Notes under the pieces: generated by a model | Database searches by the model: none | Seen by the model: only the letters and a program-made list of their open reading frames with translations | What the model was told of the DNA's origin: nothing | Shown: positions 24,896 through 32,650 of the stretch, one piece after another | Layout of the letters: the number at the start of each line of letters is the position of its first letter | Position numbering within the stretch: the first letter of the stretch is position 1 | Assembly (NCBI RefSeq): GCF_001571365.1 | Contig: NZ_BCTQ01000004.1 | Location: 147,976-211,975, forward strand | Direction: 5' to 3' | From: Achromobacter denitrificans NBRC 15125 | Lineage (GTDB): Bacteria; Pseudomonadota; Gammaproteobacteria; Burkholderiales; Burkholderiaceae_B | DNA: 64,000 bases | Program-made: the position numbers and the translations under genes

Positions 24896-25891
24896 GTGAA
24901 AAAGAAAGCTCCTACACAGAAAGACGTGGCCAAGTTCGCGGGCGTGTCCCAGGCCGCCGTGTCCCGGTTCATCTCGGGCAAGGGCGCCATTTCGCAGGAA
25001 GTCCGCGAGAAGATCCTGAAGGTCGTCGATCTGGTCGATTACCAGCCCAATCCGCTGGCGCGCGGCTTGAGCAGCGGCAAGTTCAACATCATTGCCATCG
25101 TCATGGCCAACATTACCAATCCCTGGTATCCGGTCGTGCTGGAGCTGATCACGCGGGAACTGCATCGGCGGGGCCTGCAGACGCTGCTGTTCAACGCCAC
25201 GCCGCCGCAGACGGTCGACGATCTGATGCCGCTGGTGCTGCAGTACCGGGTGCGCGGCGTCATCATCACGACGGCGTCGCTGACGACCCTGGGCGCGGAC
25301 CTCTGCGTCAAGCAAGGCGTGCCCGTGGTCATGTTCAACCGGTATGCGCAAACCGGCAACGGGCATTCCGTGTCCACCGACAACATCGGCGGCGGCCGGC
25401 TGGCCGCCGACGTGCTGCTGGAGTCCGGGAGCAAGGTGCTGGGCTACCTGGGCGGCATGCCGTCGGTGTCCACCAATCGGGACCGGCGCACCGGATTCCT
25501 GGAGCGCCTGGCCGAATTGGGCATGACGTCCGTGCCCGTGCTGGAAAAGGAATTCACCTATTCCTGGGGCTACGAGGCGACGCAGATGCTGCTGGCGCGC
25601 CACCCCGACATCGATGCGCTGTTCTGCGCCGACGATGAAATCGCCTCGGGCGCCATCGACGCGCTGCGCTTCGCCCTGGGCAAGCGCGTGCCGGAAGACG
25701 TGCGCGTATTCGGCTTTGACGATCATCCGGTGGCGTCCAATGCCGCCTACCAGATGACCACGATCCGCCAGCCCGTCGAAGACATGATCACCGCGGCCAT
25801 CGACCTGCTGCTGCAAGACAGCGGCAAGAACGAGCGCCGCCTGCTGCCCGGGCAACTGATTTACCGAAATTCCACGCCGGAGAAACGCTGA
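24896..25891 (+). CDS. LacI family transcriptional regulator (rightward arm)
   Basis: 331 residues from GTG at 24896 (GGAAAA nine bases upstream). A TTG at 24875, overlapping the previous stop, is an alternative start. DNA-binding domain: TQKDVAKFAGVSQAAVSRFISGKGAISQEVREKILKVV, with the hinge YQPNPLARGLSSG. The ligand-binding core has NIIAIVMANITNPWYPVVLELI, RGVIITTASL, VPVVMFNRY and VRVFGFDDHPVASNAAYQMTTIRQP. It belongs to the same broad LacI subgroup as the leftward regulator (shared features around the hinge and FDD motif). It lies between the dimethylformamidase-like and M20 hydrolase genes, so it is probably co-transcribed with the system it controls. Confidence 0.9.
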   Translation: MKKKAPTQKDVAKFAGVSQAAVSRFISGKGAISQEVREKILKVVDLVDYQPNPLARGLSSGKFNIIAIVMANITNPWYPVVLELITRELHRRGLQTLLFNATPPQTVDDLMPLVLQYRVRGVIITTASLTTLGADLCVKQGVPVVMFNRYAQTGNGHSVSTDNIGGGRLAADVLLESGSKVLGYLGGMPSVSTNRDRRTGFLERLAELGMTSVPVLEKEFTYSWGYEATQMLLARHPDIDALFCADDEIASGAIDALRFALGKRVPEDVRVFGFDDHPVASNAAYQMTTIRQPVEDMITAAIDLLLQDSGKNERRLLPGQLIYRNSTPEKR

Positions 25892-25935
25892 CCCGTCGCT
25901 CCTGGCGCCATTCCGTCGACTCCCGAGATGAATCC

Positions 25936-27219
25936 ATGGCTACCGCACTTCCCCGTATCGATGTGGCACGTGAGTTTTTGGATGAGTTGTTGCGCGTCAG
26001 CGCGAGCGAGGGCGGCGGCGTCGTCCGCATCGCCTATGGGCAGGGCGAGCAGGAAGCCCACGAAGCGCTCCGGGGCATCGGCGGCAGGCACGGGTTCCCG
26101 GTGGAGCAGGATTTCGCCGGAAACACCTATGTGCGCCTGAAAGGCCGCGACAGCGCGGCCAAGTGCGTCGTCATCGGGTCGCACCTGGACTCCGTGCCGC
26201 ACGGGGGCAATTACGACGGCGCCTTGGGCGTGGCGATCGGGCTGGCCGCCATTGCCGGCATCGCGGCCAGCGGCCGCATCCTGGACCGCGACGTGCTCGT
26301 CATGGGCGTGCGGGCCGAAGAAAGCTGCTATTTCCCGGCGCCGTACATCGGAAGCCGCATGGCCTTGGGCGACCTGCCGGCGCACACCTTCAACAGCCTC
26401 AAGCGCAGCGACACGGGGCGCGGCCTGGCCGATCACATGCGGGAACTGGGTTTCGATCCCGCCGCCGTGGTGCGAGGGGATCGGCATCTGTCCGCGGATA
26501 CGGTCGCCTGTTATCTCGAAGCGCACATCGAACAAGGGCCCGTCCTGGAAAACGAAGGGATTCCCCTGGGCATCGTCCAGGCGATAGCCGGCGGGCCGCG
26601 CTGGCGCGAAGGGCGCATCTACGGCACGTACGCCCATGCCGGAGGCGCTCCGAAAGGCTACCGGCAGGATGCCGTCGCCGCGCTAGGCGAATTCATCCAC
26701 CAGGTGAATCGGTTGTGGGACCGCTTTCACGAGGAGGGCATCTACACCCTGTTCACCTTCGGCATCATCGGCACCGTTCCCGAAATGCATACCTATAGCC
26801 GCGTGCCCGGAGAGGCCAGGTTCTGTCTCGACACGCGCTGTATCGATCCGGACATCCGCGGCCGGATCGACCGGGAAATCAAGGAGATTGCGCAAGGCAT
26901 CTCCGCGCGCCATGGCGTTGTCTTCGAGTGGGGGCCGGATTCCGGGCCCAATATCTCGCCCATGGCGCCCGACATGCAGGCCGGGCTACGGTCGGCGGCG
27001 GAGCGTCTGGGCGTGCCCCACAAGGCAATGGCCAGCGGCGCGGGCCACGACGCCTCGGCCTTCGCGGACCTGGGCATCCCGTCGGCCATGCTGTTCATCA
27101 GGAACCAGAACGGCAGCCACAATCAGGATGAAACCGTGCGGATGGAAGATGTGCAGCTTGGCGCCGCGGTGCTTGCCGAGTTCCTGTGCGCGCAGTTCGA
27201 TCACGCTTCGCGCGGCTGA
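25936..27219 (+). CDS. M20-family amidohydrolase (N-carbamoyl-L-amino-acid hydrolase-like)
   Basis: 427 residues, usual for the hydantoinase/carbamoylase group. Metal-site motifs are GSHLDSVPHGGNYDGALGV (His83, Asp94), RAEES (Glu128/129), EAHIEQGPVLE (His197) and a C-terminal GSHNQDE. The substrate and dimerisation segment is PRWREGRIYGTYAHAGGAPKGYRQDA. These enzymes hydrolyse N-carbamoyl amino acids, ureidoglycine/allantoate or related amides to free amino acid, ammonia and CO2. The family's EEG-x-RF motif is changed here (EESCYFPAPYIGSR), so the substrate may be atypical. It is last in the catabolic cluster, 45 nt after LacI, and serB follows after 3 nt. Confidence 0.9.
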   Translation: MATALPRIDVAREFLDELLRVSASEGGGVVRIAYGQGEQEAHEALRGIGGRHGFPVEQDFAGNTYVRLKGRDSAAKCVVIGSHLDSVPHGGNYDGALGVAIGLAAIAGIAASGRILDRDVLVMGVRAEESCYFPAPYIGSRMALGDLPAHTFNSLKRSDTGRGLADHMRELGFDPAAVVRGDRHLSADTVACYLEAHIEQGPVLENEGIPLGIVQAIAGGPRWREGRIYGTYAHAGGAPKGYRQDAVAALGEFIHQVNRLWDRFHEEGIYTLFTFGIIGTVPEMHTYSRVPGEARFCLDTRCIDPDIRGRIDREIKEIAQGISARHGVVFEWGPDSGPNISPMAPDMQAGLRSAAERLGVPHKAMASGAGHDASAFADLGIPSAMLFIRNQNGSHNQDETVRMEDVQLGAAVLAEFLCAQFDHASRG

Positions 27220-27222
27220 AAC

Positions 27223-28104
27223 ATGCACTTGGTCGTACAACGAAATGCGCCGCTCTCGGACGACGACGCCGCGCGCATCGGCGCGCTGTTCCAGGCCCTG
27301 GATGGCCGCCGCATCCCGGGCGGCGGCCTGCGCTACACCCTGGCCGCCGGCGCTCCCGTCCATCGGGCGGCCATTCACGAACTGGGGCGCCAGCAGGGAT
27401 TGGATACCGCGGTGATCGACGATTTCCGGCCGCTGTCGGACTTCAAGTTGATGGTGTTCGACATGGATTCGACCTTGATCAACATCGAGTGCATCGATGA
27501 GCTGGCGGACCTGGTCGGCCGCAAGCGCGAAGTCGCCCGCTTGACCGAGCAGGCCATGCAATCCGGCGCCGTCGACTATGACACCAGCCTGCGGATGCGC
27601 ACGCGGCTGCTGGCCGGCTTGCCGGTCGCCACGTTTGAAAGCCTGTACGCCGAGCGGGTGCGCATCACGCCCGGCGCGCCGGCCCTGATCGCCGCCGCCA
27701 GGCAGGCCGGCCTCCGGACCGCCATCGTCTCCGGCGGCTTCGACTATTTCACGGGGCGCGTGCGCGCCGAACTGGGCCTGGACGTCGACCTGTCGAATCA
27801 TCTGGAAGTGGCGGACGGGCGCCTGACCGGAGAACTGCTGGGCACATTGATCAATGCCGACGCCAAGGCCGGGCACGTCGCGCGCATGTGCCGCGAGCTG
27901 GGCGTGCCCACGTCGGACGCGATCGTGGTGGGCGACGGCGCCAATGACCTGAAGATGATGGCGTTGGCCGGCCTGTCGGTCGGCTACCGTCCCAAGCCGG
28001 TGGTGCGGGCGACGGTAAACGCGGTCATCGACCGGCTCGGGCTGGATTCCCTGCTGAACGTGCTGGGCGCTGCGGATCGGGAGGGCTTTTCATTGCCCCC
28101 ATGA
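27223..28104 (+). CDS. serB: Phosphoserine phosphatase
   Basis: 293 residues. HAD-superfamily motif I is VFDMDSTLINIECIDELA with nucleophile Asp80 and general acid Asp82. Motif II is IVSGGFDYFTGRV, and motif III/IV is AIVVGDGANDLKMMALAGLSVGYRPKP. GLPVATFESLYAERVRITPGA is characteristic of SerB. The first ~70 residues form the ACT-like N-terminal domain. The enzyme makes L-serine from phosphoserine in the cytoplasm. The ATG comes only three bases after the M20 hydrolase stop with no clear ribosome site, so it may depend on translational coupling or on a promoter inside the upstream gene. This is an unusual position for a housekeeping biosynthetic gene. Confidence 0.93.
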   Translation: MHLVVQRNAPLSDDDAARIGALFQALDGRRIPGGGLRYTLAAGAPVHRAAIHELGRQQGLDTAVIDDFRPLSDFKLMVFDMDSTLINIECIDELADLVGRKREVARLTEQAMQSGAVDYDTSLRMRTRLLAGLPVATFESLYAERVRITPGAPALIAAARQAGLRTAIVSGGFDYFTGRVRAELGLDVDLSNHLEVADGRLTGELLGTLINADAKAGHVARMCRELGVPTSDAIVVGDGANDLKMMALAGLSVGYRPKPVVRATVNAVIDRLGLDSLLNVLGAADREGFSLPP

Positions 28105-28143
28105 GCCCGCCTCTGCGAGGGCGAACCATCCTGCCCGGGCCGC

Positions 28144-28173
28144 TTGAGGGCCAAGTATTTGAGGGCCAAGTAT
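28144..28173. repeat. 15-bp perfect tandem duplication
   Basis: TTGAGGGCCAAGTAT occurs twice in direct succession (28144-28158 and 28159-28173) in the short gap before the phosphatase gene at 28191. It looks like a recent slippage duplication and changes promoter or leader spacing. Confidence 0.9.
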
Positions 28174-28190
28174 CATGAGGGTCGTGCAGG

Positions 28191-28904
28191 ATGATCCGCC
28201 AGGAGACCCCATGGAAATCAGGAATGACGCCCGGTAATTCCCGAGTCCGCCGCTTCCCCTTGAACGCGCGCGGCCGTGATTTCGCCGTGGGCGACATCCA
28301 TGGCCATTTCAGCCGGCTCGATGCGGCGCTGGCCGCCGTCAGGTTCGCGCCCGATCGCGATCGACTGTTCTCCGTCGGGGACCTGGTGGACCGCGGGCCG
28401 GAATCGCGCGATGTCCTGGCGTGGCTGGATCGCCCCTGGTTTCATGCCATCTGCGGCAATCACGATCTGATGACCTTGCGGCGCGCGATGAGCGATCCGA
28501 TCCCGGATGTCGATCATCGTTTGCATGGCGGCGCGTGGCTGGACGCCTGCGATGGCGACACCCAGGCGCGCATCGCGGCCCGCCTGAACGCCTTGCCGCT
28601 GGCGATCGAGGTGGAAACGCCGCAAGGCCTCGTCGGCCTGGTGCATGCCGACTTTCCCTATGACGATTGGCAAGCCATCCACGGCGCGGCGTTCAGCGCG
28701 GACGATGAGGATGCCTGCCTCTGGTCCATCGACCGCTATCGGATGCAATATGCCCAGCCCGTGCGCAACGTGCGCGCCGTGGTCCATGGGCACATGACGC
28801 TGCGCAAGCCGGCGCAACTGGGCAACGTCTACTACATCGATACCGGGGGATGGCAGGACGGCGGCAGGTTCACCTTGCTGGATCTGCACACGCTCAAGCC
28901 TTGA
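28191..28904 (+). CDS. Metallophosphoesterase, PrpA/ApaH-like Ser/Thr protein phosphatase
   Basis: 237 residues. PPP-family metal motifs are FAVGDIHGHF (34-38), SVGDLVDRGPES (63-72) and ICGNHD (89-92), with late His in LVHADFPYDDW and VHGHMTLRKP. Length and motif layout match the small bacterial PrpA/lambda phosphatase type, which dephosphorylates Ser/Thr/Tyr residues and needs Mn2+. A second ATG at 28224 (residue 12) is an equally possible start because the conserved core begins only at residue ~30. It is a single gene; a hairpin (CCGAGGG/CCCTCGG, near 28917-28937) lies after its stop without a T-tract. Confidence 0.88.
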   Translation: MIRQETPWKSGMTPGNSRVRRFPLNARGRDFAVGDIHGHFSRLDAALAAVRFAPDRDRLFSVGDLVDRGPESRDVLAWLDRPWFHAICGNHDLMTLRRAMSDPIPDVDHRLHGGAWLDACDGDTQARIAARLNALPLAIEVETPQGLVGLVHADFPYDDWQAIHGAAFSADDEDACLWSIDRYRMQYAQPVRNVRAVVHGHMTLRKPAQLGNVYYIDTGGWQDGGRFTLLDLHTLKP

Positions 28905-29034
28905 TCGCGCAGGTTCCGAGGGTGTCCAGCCCTCGGACCGAGCGGCGGGGAAGGGGGGCAGGCCGGGGGCGCCCAGCCTTTTTTCGTGTTCGCCCGGGTT
29001 TGTGCCGAAGCCGACGAAATCAAGCGGGCACAAA

Positions 29035-29071
29035 CAAAAAAGCCTTGGACCACATGGTGGTTCCAAGGCTT
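29035..29071 (-). terminator. Rho-independent terminator of the tRNA-Ala gene
   Basis: On the minus strand the arms AGCCTTGGA and TCCAAGGCT pair, and inner CCAC/GTGG extend the stem with one bulge. A run of U follows (A-run at 29036-29040 on the plus strand). It lies 14 nt beyond the tRNA 3' end. Confidence 0.85.
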
Positions 29072-29084
29072 TCCGTCTGGAATT

Positions 29085-29160
<76 letters not shown>

Positions 29161-29227
29161 AAAAGCAAGATCGCAACTATACATAAAGCGGAACGCGGAC
29201 GCAAGCGTGGGGACCGCGTTTTTTGCT

Positions 29228-30010
29228 TCAGGCGAATTCCAGGGTGGCGATCACGGGGGCGTGGTCCGACGGTTGCTCGTTGCGGCGCGGTTCCTTGTCG
29301 ATGGCGCAGGCGACGCAGCGCTTGACCAGCGGGGCCGACAACAGGACGTGGTCGATGCGCAGGCCGGCGTTGCGGCGGAACGCGAACTGGCGGTAATCCC
29401 ACCAGCTGAAGGACTTCTCGGGCTGCTCGAACAGGCGGAACGAATCGGTCAGGCCCAGGTCGAGGAGGGCGCGGAAGGCGGCGCGCTCGGGTTCCGATAC
29501 GAGCACCTGGCCTTCCCATTTCTCGGGGTTGTGCACGTCTTCGTCGGCCGGCGCCACGTTGTAGTCGCCCAGCACCGCCAGGCGCGGATACTGCTTGATC
29601 TCTTCGGCCAGCCATTTGCGCATGGCCTCGAACCATTCCAGCTTGTAGGCGTACTTGTCCGAACCCACGGATTGGCCGTTGGGACAGTAGGCGCACACGA
29701 CCCGGACGTCGCCTTCCGGACCGGGGAAGGTCAGCGCGAGGACGCGCTGCTGCGGGTCTTCGTAGCCGGGGATGTTGCGTTCCATCGAGGTGCCGGGAAC
29801 GCGCGAAATGATGGCGACGCCGTTGTACGTCTTCTGGCCGGCCCAGACGGCGTGGTAGCCGGCCTCGGTGAAGGCGGCTTCGGGGAACTTGTCGTCCGTG
29901 AGCTTGAGTTCCTGGATGCACAGCATGTCGACCGGATTGGCGGCGAGCCAGTCCAGCACCTGCGGCAGGCGCACGTTCAGGGAGTTCACGTTCCAGGTGG
30001 CTAATTTCAT
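29228..30010 (-). CDS. xthA: Exodeoxyribonuclease III
   Basis: 260 residues from ATG at 30010. Exo/endonuclease/phosphatase-fold motifs appear in order: MKLATWNVNSLNVRLPQVLDWL, IQELKLTDDKFP (metal Glu), GVAIISRVPG, LTFPGPEGDVRVVCAYCPNGQ, LAVLGDYNVAPADEDVHNPEKW (catalytic Asp/Asn), RIDHVLLSAPL and PSDHAPVIATLEF (catalytic Asp-His). It acts in base-excision repair as an AP endonuclease and 3'-5' exonuclease. It lies 67 bp from the tRNA gene in the same direction and is probably monocistronic, with promoter in the 30011-30250 gap. Confidence 0.95.
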   Translation of the reverse strand: MKLATWNVNSLNVRLPQVLDWLAANPVDMLCIQELKLTDDKFPEAAFTEAGYHAVWAGQKTYNGVAIISRVPGTSMERNIPGYEDPQQRVLALTFPGPEGDVRVVCAYCPNGQSVGSDKYAYKLEWFEAMRKWLAEEIKQYPRLAVLGDYNVAPADEDVHNPEKWEGQVLVSEPERAAFRALLDLGLTDSFRLFEQPEKSFSWWDYRQFAFRRNAGLRIDHVLLSAPLVKRCVACAIDKEPRRNEQPSDHAPVIATLEFA

Positions 30011-30323
30011 GTTTCGCGTAGACCGTTCATTGATGCGGCACTCAGGCCATCTGCGGGAATCGCGGCGCGCCGGCGGATTCCGCCGCGCGTGCCGCTCGGG
30101 CCGAGGCGCGAGGCCTGGCCGGTCGAACGTCGGATGATACCCCGCCGCCGAGCGGCCGGCGCCGCCCCTGATATGTGAGCAGGTATGTCGCCGTCCCGCC
30201 CGTGCTCCATTCGCGGGCGAAATTGCAGCCAATATACAAAATGTTCGGTTTTCCCCGCATTCCTAATACTTAAGGATTCAATGAATGGATACGCTCCTAA
30301 CGGTCCCCTGAACGGAGAGCGGC
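30011..30323. other. 313-bp intergenic region
   Basis: Between xthA and the small ORF at 30324. The xthA side is GC-rich, and the 30200-30290 part is AT-rich (for example CAATATACAAAATG and CTAATACTTAAGG), as expected for promoters. No gene, repeat or strong palindrome was seen. Confidence 0.6.
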
Positions 30324-30551
30324 ATGAAATGCCTTGATTTGGAAACGGTTTCTCCCGGTGTTCCGATAGTCGGCTGGCTGCTGGACGGGCCGCAGCCCGA
30401 ATTCACCGACGTGATCAGCGTTGCGCGGCGGTGGATGGCAGACGGCCGGCGCGTCACGGAAGTGATACGCGCGGAACACTGCCGGGGGGTGCCGATGGCG
30501 AGCCACGGCCGCAGTGTGATGCGCGCCTGCGGCCTCGCGGTGCGAGGCTGA
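30324..30551 (+). CDS. Small hypothetical protein (75 aa)
   Basis: The ATG at 30324 has CGGAG six bases upstream. The protein begins MKCLDLETVSPGVPIVGWLLDGP and has a central charged helix-like part (ISVARRWMADGRRVTEVIRAEH). No membrane segment, signal or known motif is seen. A second small ORF with a strong ribosome site follows 18 nt downstream, suggesting a two-gene unit. I cannot assign a function. Confidence 0.5.
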   Translation: MKCLDLETVSPGVPIVGWLLDGPQPEFTDVISVARRWMADGRRVTEVIRAEHCRGVPMASHGRSVMRACGLAVRG

Positions 30552-30569
30552 AGCGCGGGAGGACCGGAC

Positions 30570-30788
30570 ATGAGAACAGGAGTGATCAGACTCAACGGCT
30601 ATCGCCTGGAATACGAGCTGCGGCCGCTGGCGGCACGCCAGGGCTATGAAGCCTGGGTGCGGACCGCGCCCCACCACGAATGGACCCGCATCGGCGTGGG
30701 CGATTCGGCTTTCATCACCGAGGATGCCGCCCTCAAGGGCATCCGGTACGCCGCCGGCGAGATCAGCGCCCGCCGGCTGCAGGCCTAG
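30570..30788 (+). CDS. Small hypothetical protein (72 aa)
   Basis: The ATG at 30570 is preceded by GGGAGGA at ideal spacing. MRTGVIRLNGYRLEYELRPLAARQGYEAWV, then TRIGVGDSAFITEDAALKGIRYAAGEI, suggests a small soluble beta/alpha protein. No family was recognised. It ends 21 bp before the stop of the convergent SDR gene. The strong ribosome site and protein-like composition favour a real gene. Confidence 0.6.
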   Translation: MRTGVIRLNGYRLEYELRPLAARQGYEAWVRTAPHHEWTRIGVGDSAFITEDAALKGIRYAAGEISARRLQA

Positions 30789-30809
30789 CGGCCTGCGCGC
30801 GGCGCCGGC

Positions 30810-31592
30810 TCAGCCTTTCACCAATCCGCCGTCCACGATCAGGTTCTGGCCCGTCACGGCCCGCGACCAGGGGCTGGCGAAGAACAGCACCGCGTCGGCG
30901 AACTGCGCGGGCGTGGTGACTTCGCGCAGCGGCGTGCCCGCGGCGATCATGTCGAACACCGCGTCCGGCGTGGCGGCGGAGGCGTCGGTGGTGCGCAGCA
31001 GCCCGCCCGAAACCATATTGACGGTGATGCCGTCCGCGCCCAGCTCATGCGACAGGGTGCGGGTGAACGCCAGCAGCGCCGCCTTGGCGGCGGTGTAGTC
31101 GTGGTACGGCACCACGGGGTTCTGGACCAGGTTGGTGCCGACGTTGACGATGCGCCCGCCGCCCGCGGCGCGCATGCCCGGCAGCACGGCCTGGGTGGTG
31201 TTCAGCGCGGCGCGCACGCTGCCTTCGATCTGCGCGTTCATCTGGGCCCAGTCCAGCGTATCGGCATGGGGACGCGCATCGCCGTTGAACTGGAAGGCGG
31301 GCAGGGCGTTGTTGACGACCGTGCTGACGGGCTGGCCGAAATGCGCGGTCGCCTCCGCGACCAGGGCGGCGACGGCCGCCGGGTCGCGCACGTCGGCCCG
31401 CAGCGCCAGCGCGCGGCCGGGGGCCGTGGCGGCCAGGGCCTGGGCGCGCTCGGCGCTATTCAGATAGTTGACGACGACCTTGGCGCCTTCGCGCAGGAAG
31501 GCCTGGGCGATGGCGGCGCCCAGGCCGCGGCTCGCGCCGGTGACGATGACGAGTTGCTGGTCCAGATTCAGGGACGGGCGTTGCGATGACAT
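30810..31592 (-). CDS. SDR family oxidoreductase (FabG-like)
   Basis: 260 residues. The nucleotide site is IVTGASRGLGAAIAQAF, then NYLNSAERAQAL for cofactor choice, and VVNNALPAFQF in place of the usual NNAG. Catalytic Tyr and Lys are in YHDYTAAKAALLAF, with Thr in NVGTNLVQ at the usual Ser position. It ends SRAVTGQNLIVDGGL. The NNAG-to-NNAL and Ser-to-Thr changes make it a slightly divergent classical SDR. It is 18 bp downstream of the GntR gene in the same direction, so the two are probably one transcript. It could act on the same pathway as the divergent aldehyde dehydrogenase. Confidence 0.88.
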   Translation of the reverse strand: MSSQRPSLNLDQQLVIVTGASRGLGAAIAQAFLREGAKVVVNYLNSAERAQALAATAPGRALALRADVRDPAAVAALVAEATAHFGQPVSTVVNNALPAFQFNGDARPHADTLDWAQMNAQIEGSVRAALNTTQAVLPGMRAAGGGRIVNVGTNLVQNPVVPYHDYTAAKAALLAFTRTLSHELGADGITVNMVSGGLLRTTDASAATPDAVFDMIAAGTPLREVTTPAQFADAVLFFASPWSRAVTGQNLIVDGGLVKG

Positions 31593-31610
31593 GGGTTCAG
31601 GGGTTCCTGC

Positions 31611-32414
31611 TCAATGTTCCGGGCCGCTGTTGAGCATGCGGCTGCGGGCTTTTTCAATATGGGCGCGCATGACGTTGCGCGCGCCGTCGGCGTCCTGCTC
31701 CTGGATCAGCCGGTAGATGTGCCGGTGTTCGTCGATGGCGGCGCGGGTGCGCTTCCAGGGTTCGCTGTGAACCAGGTGGCGCATCACGTTCACCGCGTGG
31801 CTGACGTCGTACTCCAGCGATTTCAGCACCTGCACGAAGCGCTGGTTGCCGGTGGCCGCCGCGATGGCGCGATGGAAGCCGTAATCGTGGTGGTGGGCGA
31901 TGGCGCCCGAGGCATCGGCTTCTTCGTAGCCGGTCAACATGCGGTCCATTTCCCGCAGGTCTTCGTCGGTGCGGCGCAAGGCGGCCAGGTAGGCGCATTC
32001 GGGTTCGATCACCATGCGCAATTCCAGGCCCTCCAGGATGTGGCCGACGCGGCGCGCCGGGTCCACCGCGGGCATGCCGCCCATCAGGTCGGGCTTGGCG
32101 CGCACGTAGGAACCCGAGCCGCGGATGGAATCCACCAGCTGGTCCTCGCGCAGGCGGTCCAGCGCCTGCCGCACGACCGGGCGCGACACCTCGAACAACG
32201 CGGCCAATTCCAGTTCGGTGGGCAGCTTGCTGCCCGGCGCGATCTTGCCGGTGGCGATGGCGTAGAACAGGCTTTCGTACACGCGCTCGGCGAAGCGCTC
32301 GGCGCGCACGTAGCCCAGGCCGGAAGCCACTTCGGCCAGCACGTCCAGTTCGGGGCGGACGCGGTTGGCCGCCTCCAGCAGCGAGGCCAGCTGCGGATCC
32401 CGCACGTTGCTCAT
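31611..32414 (-). CDS. GntR family transcriptional regulator (FadR/FCD subfamily)
   Basis: 267 residues. The winged helix is at ~40-105: RVYESLFYAIATGKIAPGSKLPTELELAALFEVSRPVVRQALDRLREDQLVDSIRGSGSYVR. The C-terminal all-helical FCD ligand domain follows (ILEGLELRMVIEPECAYLAALRRTDEDL, then HDYGFHRAIAAATGNQRFVQ, with the metal-binding Asp/His positions). The family senses organic acids, and binding usually releases repression. Two TGTCA-N7-TGACA sites in the adjacent divergent gap are the likely operators for both this operon and the aldehyde dehydrogenase. Confidence 0.92.
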   Translation of the reverse strand: MSNVRDPQLASLLEAANRVRPELDVLAEVASGLGYVRAERFAERVYESLFYAIATGKIAPGSKLPTELELAALFEVSRPVVRQALDRLREDQLVDSIRGSGSYVRAKPDLMGGMPAVDPARRVGHILEGLELRMVIEPECAYLAALRRTDEDLREMDRMLTGYEEADASGAIAHHHDYGFHRAIAAATGNQRFVQVLKSLEYDVSHAVNVMRHLVHSEPWKRTRAAIDEHRHIYRLIQEQDADGARNVMRAHIEKARSRMLNSGPEH

Positions 32415-32445
32415 CGGCGCGCTCCTGATTGCATGAGCCCGGGTT

Positions 32446-32462
32446 TGTCAGTCGCCATGACA
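32446..32462. promoter_or_regulatory. TGTCA-N7-TGACA site 1, probable GntR operator
   Basis: TGTCA (32446-32450) and TGACA (32458-32462) form an inverted repeat with a 7-nt spacer; flanking T and A extend each arm to 6 bp. It is 32 bp upstream of the GntR start and has the same arms and spacing as the site at 32545, 99 bp away. Confidence 0.75.
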
Positions 32463-32544
32463 AGTCCGGGGCGGCATTAAACCGCTGAATTATTAGGGAT
32501 AACCCGAGATGGCGGAAAAATATCCTGACTCTTGGGACAAAAGC

Positions 32545-32561
32545 TGTCAATTCAATTGACA
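32545..32561. promoter_or_regulatory. TGTCA-N7-TGACA site 2, probable GntR operator
   Basis: TGTCAATTCAATTGACA is a perfect palindrome of two 8-bp arms around one base. It shares TGTCA-N7-TGACA with site 1 and lies 90 bp before the aldehyde dehydrogenase start, suited to control the rightward promoter. Confidence 0.8.
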
Positions 32562-32650
32562 AGTTATCGACGGCTCCCGTACCTTGGCCCGATAGCGCAA
32601 CACAGGCTACCCGCAACCGGCCGTCCGGCCGCTACTTTACTCCGCACATC

